From Palsa-661 sp035535015 (GTDB taxonomy: Bacteria; Actinomycetota; Acidimicrobiia; Acidimicrobiales; UBA8190): a stretch of DNA of 64,000 nt. The notes beneath the pieces are model-generated. The model had not been told where the DNA came from. It was given only the letters and a program-made list of their open reading frames with translations, and made no database searches. This document shows, in pieces, positions 62,158 to 64,000 of the stretch. The DNA is taken from NCBI GenBank assembly GCA_035535015.1, contig DATLQU010000016.1:61884-125883 (forward strand). The letters are read 5' to 3'. How positions within the stretch are numbered: position 1 is the first letter of the stretch; each line of letters begins with the position of its first letter. The translations under genes and the position numbers were made by a program.

Positions 62158-63198
62158 ATGCCATTCATCCGCACAGCAGTTCCCAGTTCCGACGGACCCC
62201 GAGTCTCGGTGTCATCGTCGGCTGCCATCGAAATCGAATGGGCGCTGGCCTCGGGCGAACGTGAGGACTACCAGAGGGACCACACGACCATCGGCGCCAT
62301 CTACGAGCGCAACGGAGATCTCCAGGCCCGGGTCCGGGCCATCTGGGGGCCGGGAGCCACGGTGAGCTGTGGTGGCTTCCTCGAGCTGATGGTCGTCGCC
62401 CATCACGGCGGTCTTCTCTTCTCGGCTGACGCCGATACGTTGCTCGACCGGCTGGACGAGCTGTGTGTCACGGTCCCGTCGACCCCGGACGACCTTCCCC
62501 TGCTGTCGGAGACTCCGGAGGACCGGGCCGCCATACTGCTCAGGCTGGCCCGTCTGAAGAAGTCGTCCGACCTGCGCCGCCAGTACGTCACCCTCGTCCG
62601 CGATGTCTGGAATGCCATTCGGCCCGACTGGGAGCTTTCCGGCCGTGGGGCCGTCGAGGCGGCGATGGCCTCCCGACGTGAGATGGTGGCGAAGGGTGCC
62701 CATTGGCATGAGCTCGGCCGTGACGGCTATGAGTTCGGCGACCTGCTCGACCGGCTCGTCGCCGCCCTGGGACCTGGCGGTGAGGTCGTCGTCGTGCCGG
62801 CCTTCTATACGCACTGTGGGCTCCTCGTCGATTTGCCCGGAGTGGTAGTTCTCGGGGTACGTACCGATACGACAGGGGCCGAGGCGCGGGCTCGGACGGC
62901 GGTGCTGGCCCGGCGCCTGAAGGCCATCTCCGATCCCACTCGCTTGGCCATGTTGGACGCGCTCCGCGGTGGGCCGCGGACGGCGACGGACCTGGCGGCC
63001 GCTTTTTCGTTGGCCCAACCCACCGTGAGCAATCACGTGAAGGTCCTTCGTGACGCCGGCCTCGTTACCGACGTGCGAGACGGTGCTCGTCGCAATCTCG
63101 TCGTCCAGCAAGAGGTCGTCGGCGAGCTGCTCATGAGTCTTCAAGGTGTGCTGTCGGGCGACGCCGCCCATGCCCACGGAGGCCCTGATGGCCGGTAA
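62158..63198 (+). CDS. ArsR-family regulator with a long N-terminal sensor-like domain
   Basis: 346 aa. Residues 1-240 are a large domain (AIEIEWALASGEREDYQRDH, WGPGATVSCGGFLELMVVAHHGGLLFSADADTLLDRLDEL, DLVRDVWNAIRPDWELSGRGAVEAAMASRREMV) of the DUF5937 type seen in actinobacterial ArsR proteins. Residues 250-330 are the ArsR winged helix: LARRLKAISDPTRLAMLDALRGGPRTATDLAAAFSLAQPTVSNHVKVLRDAGLV. Metal Cys are not evident, so the signal is probably organic. Confidence 0.88.
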   Translation: MPFIRTAVPSSDGPRVSVSSSAAIEIEWALASGEREDYQRDHTTIGAIYERNGDLQARVRAIWGPGATVSCGGFLELMVVAHHGGLLFSADADTLLDRLDELCVTVPSTPDDLPLLSETPEDRAAILLRLARLKKSSDLRRQYVTLVRDVWNAIRPDWELSGRGAVEAAMASRREMVAKGAHWHELGRDGYEFGDLLDRLVAALGPGGEVVVVPAFYTHCGLLVDLPGVVVLGVRTDTTGAEARARTAVLARRLKAISDPTRLAMLDALRGGPRTATDLAAAFSLAQPTVSNHVKVLRDAGLVTDVRDGARRNLVVQQEVVGELLMSLQGVLSGDAAHAHGGPDGR

Positions 63199-63275
63199 CG
63201 ATCCGGCACCGGGTAGAAAGGTCCTTCGTCGCCGGAGAGATTGACACCGTGCCCATCAGGAGGCGGGCACTGGCG

Positions 63276-64000
63276 TCAGACCCGACACGCTGATGTCAGC
63301 GCGGCGAGGGGTCGGATCCGGCGAGACCAGGAAAGGTCACGTCCGACGCGCCGTGAAATGGAATCGAAGGCGTAGTACTCGGCCAGGGCGCCGTGAAAAG
63401 CCAGACACATATACGCATCAATGAAGGCGATGCCGATCGACACCAAATAGACGAGCGTGCCTGCGCTGAAGAGGATCATGGCCATTCGTCGTTGGGATTC
63501 TGGAAAGTCCGCCGTGAGCAGCCGCCGCCCCAACGAGGCGTACAGCCAGAGTGCCGCCCACGCCACGGCGTTGACCGTCATCACGGCGCTGTAGAAGATG
63601 GCCGCCGTCTTCGCCCCCGCTCCTTGATGCAGTGCTTCGCCGAAAACCTCGGTCGGGTAGGGAATGAAGACAGTCGTCATCAGGAGGGTCGAGTTGAAAT
63701 AGAAGAGCCCCTCGGTCGACGTGGGCGAGATGGGTGAAGATCGTGTGATGGTTCAACCACATGATCCCGATAACGGCAAAGCTGACGACGTAGGCGGCCA
63801 GCGAAGGCCACCGCGCCCCCAGTTGTCGGGCGAGCAGTCTGTACGTGGTCGGTTGGGCGATCGTGAGTACGAGCATGGCGATGGCGATGGCGATGGCGAT
63901 GGCGATGGCGATGGCGATGGCGATGGCGATGGCGATGGCGATGGCGATGGCGATGGCGATGGCGATGGCGATGGCGATGGCGATGGCGATGGCGATGGCG
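63276..64000 (-). pseudogene. TMEM175-like K+ channel with hexanucleotide expansion and a frameshift, runs off window
   Basis: From the right edge the frame reads (Ile-Ala)n, then MLVLTIAQPTTYRLLARQLGARWPSLAAYVVSFAVIGIMWLNHHTIFTHLAHVDRG, then one frame on LFYFNSTLLMTTVFIPYPTEVFGEALHQGAGAKTAAIFYSAVMTVNAVAWAALWLYASLGRR. This is TMEM175/DUF1211. Normally FSDGVFAIAITLL precedes LVLxI; here the AIAI stretch is expanded at least tenfold. A G4 run at 63708-63711 has one base too many and breaks the frame. The start is outside the window. Confidence 0.78.
63875..64000. repeat. (ATGGCG)n hexanucleotide repeat, at least 21 perfect units
   Basis: 126 bases of perfect repeat reach the window edge. On the minus strand it reads GCC-ATC, Ala-Ile, in the frame of the TMEM175-like gene. 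The left border is the codon Met that starts MLVLTI. The true length is unknown because the window ends inside it. Confidence 0.97.

Noticed and set aside
63875..64000. CRISPR-like or satellite array at the right edge
   Set aside because: Units are six bases with no spacers; it is a coding microsatellite.
1..64000. prophage, IS element or integrative element
   Set aside because: No transposase, integrase, structural phage gene, tRNA or flanking direct repeat was seen, so gene decay is not explained by a visible insertion.

Overview
The window is high-GC DNA with short intergenic gaps and many four-base stop/start overlaps. It reads as one chromosome segment of an actinobacterium, most likely class Acidimicrobiia or a relative. 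Supporting signs are a mycobacterium-like cyp51 locus, DUF3089, YkcB-like GT39, PPOX-fold proteins, an ArsR with an N-terminal sensor-like region, and apparently leaderless promoters. The phylum-level inference is firm; the class is a guess. No rRNA, tRNA, IS element or CRISPR array was recognised.

Layout. (1) 1-4.3 kb: cut DUF3089 hydrolase, histidine phosphatase, PilZ protein, OmpR-type two-component pair. (2) 4.4-13.5 kb: two divergent operons. Leftward runs hypothetical-TetR-CYP123-SDR-CYP51-[3Fe-4S] ferredoxin-NTF2-like; rightward runs beta-hydroxyacid dehydrogenase-ALDH-CMD-SDR. Nearly every junction is translationally coupled. From memory, gene content and the P450 sequences match the Mycobacterium tuberculosis Rv0760c-Rv0771 neighbourhood. 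(3) 13.6-18 kb: GT2-GtrA fusion with a GT39 membrane mannosyl/arabinosyl-type transferase, and a thioesterase. (4) 18-24.4 kb: decaying genes (GNAT, YoaK, SRPBCC) mixed with intact GNAT, secreted G1-fold-like protein, PhyH dioxygenase, a PPOX-UbiA fusion and a PPOX protein. (5) 24.6-32 kb: ECF sigma with an overlapping membrane-anchored BNR propeller, nitronate monooxygenase, a two-gene LigD (Pol; PE-ligase), sigma-B remnant, BrkB. (6) 32-42 kb: GH13 glucosidase with substrate-binding protein, MFS, AKR, hydrolases, Ohr, SoxR and a divergent questin-oxidase gene behind a near-perfect SoxR box. (7) 42-51 kb: GNAT, membrane protein, V4R-like/GAF/GGDEF cyclase, GH114, DksA-like protein, and several broken genes (two zinc ADHs, PhyH, GT2, UspA). 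(8) 51-57.3 kb: DMT transporter, an amidohydrolase/CoA-lyase/acyl-CoA ligase operon, COG4705 membrane protein. (9) 57.6-64 kb: PadR with its membrane partner on a leaderless operator-promoter, double GNAT with an APH/NahK-like kinase, PaaI thioesterase, ArsR, and a TMEM175 channel gene that runs off the window in 21 copies of a hexanucleotide.

A recurring feature is accessory genes carrying one-base frameshifts beside intact core operons. Some lesions (internal deletions, a lost catalytic Cys, an in-frame TAG, a 49-bp duplication) look like real decay. Others sit in homopolymers and could be base-calling errors; raw reads are needed to separate the two.
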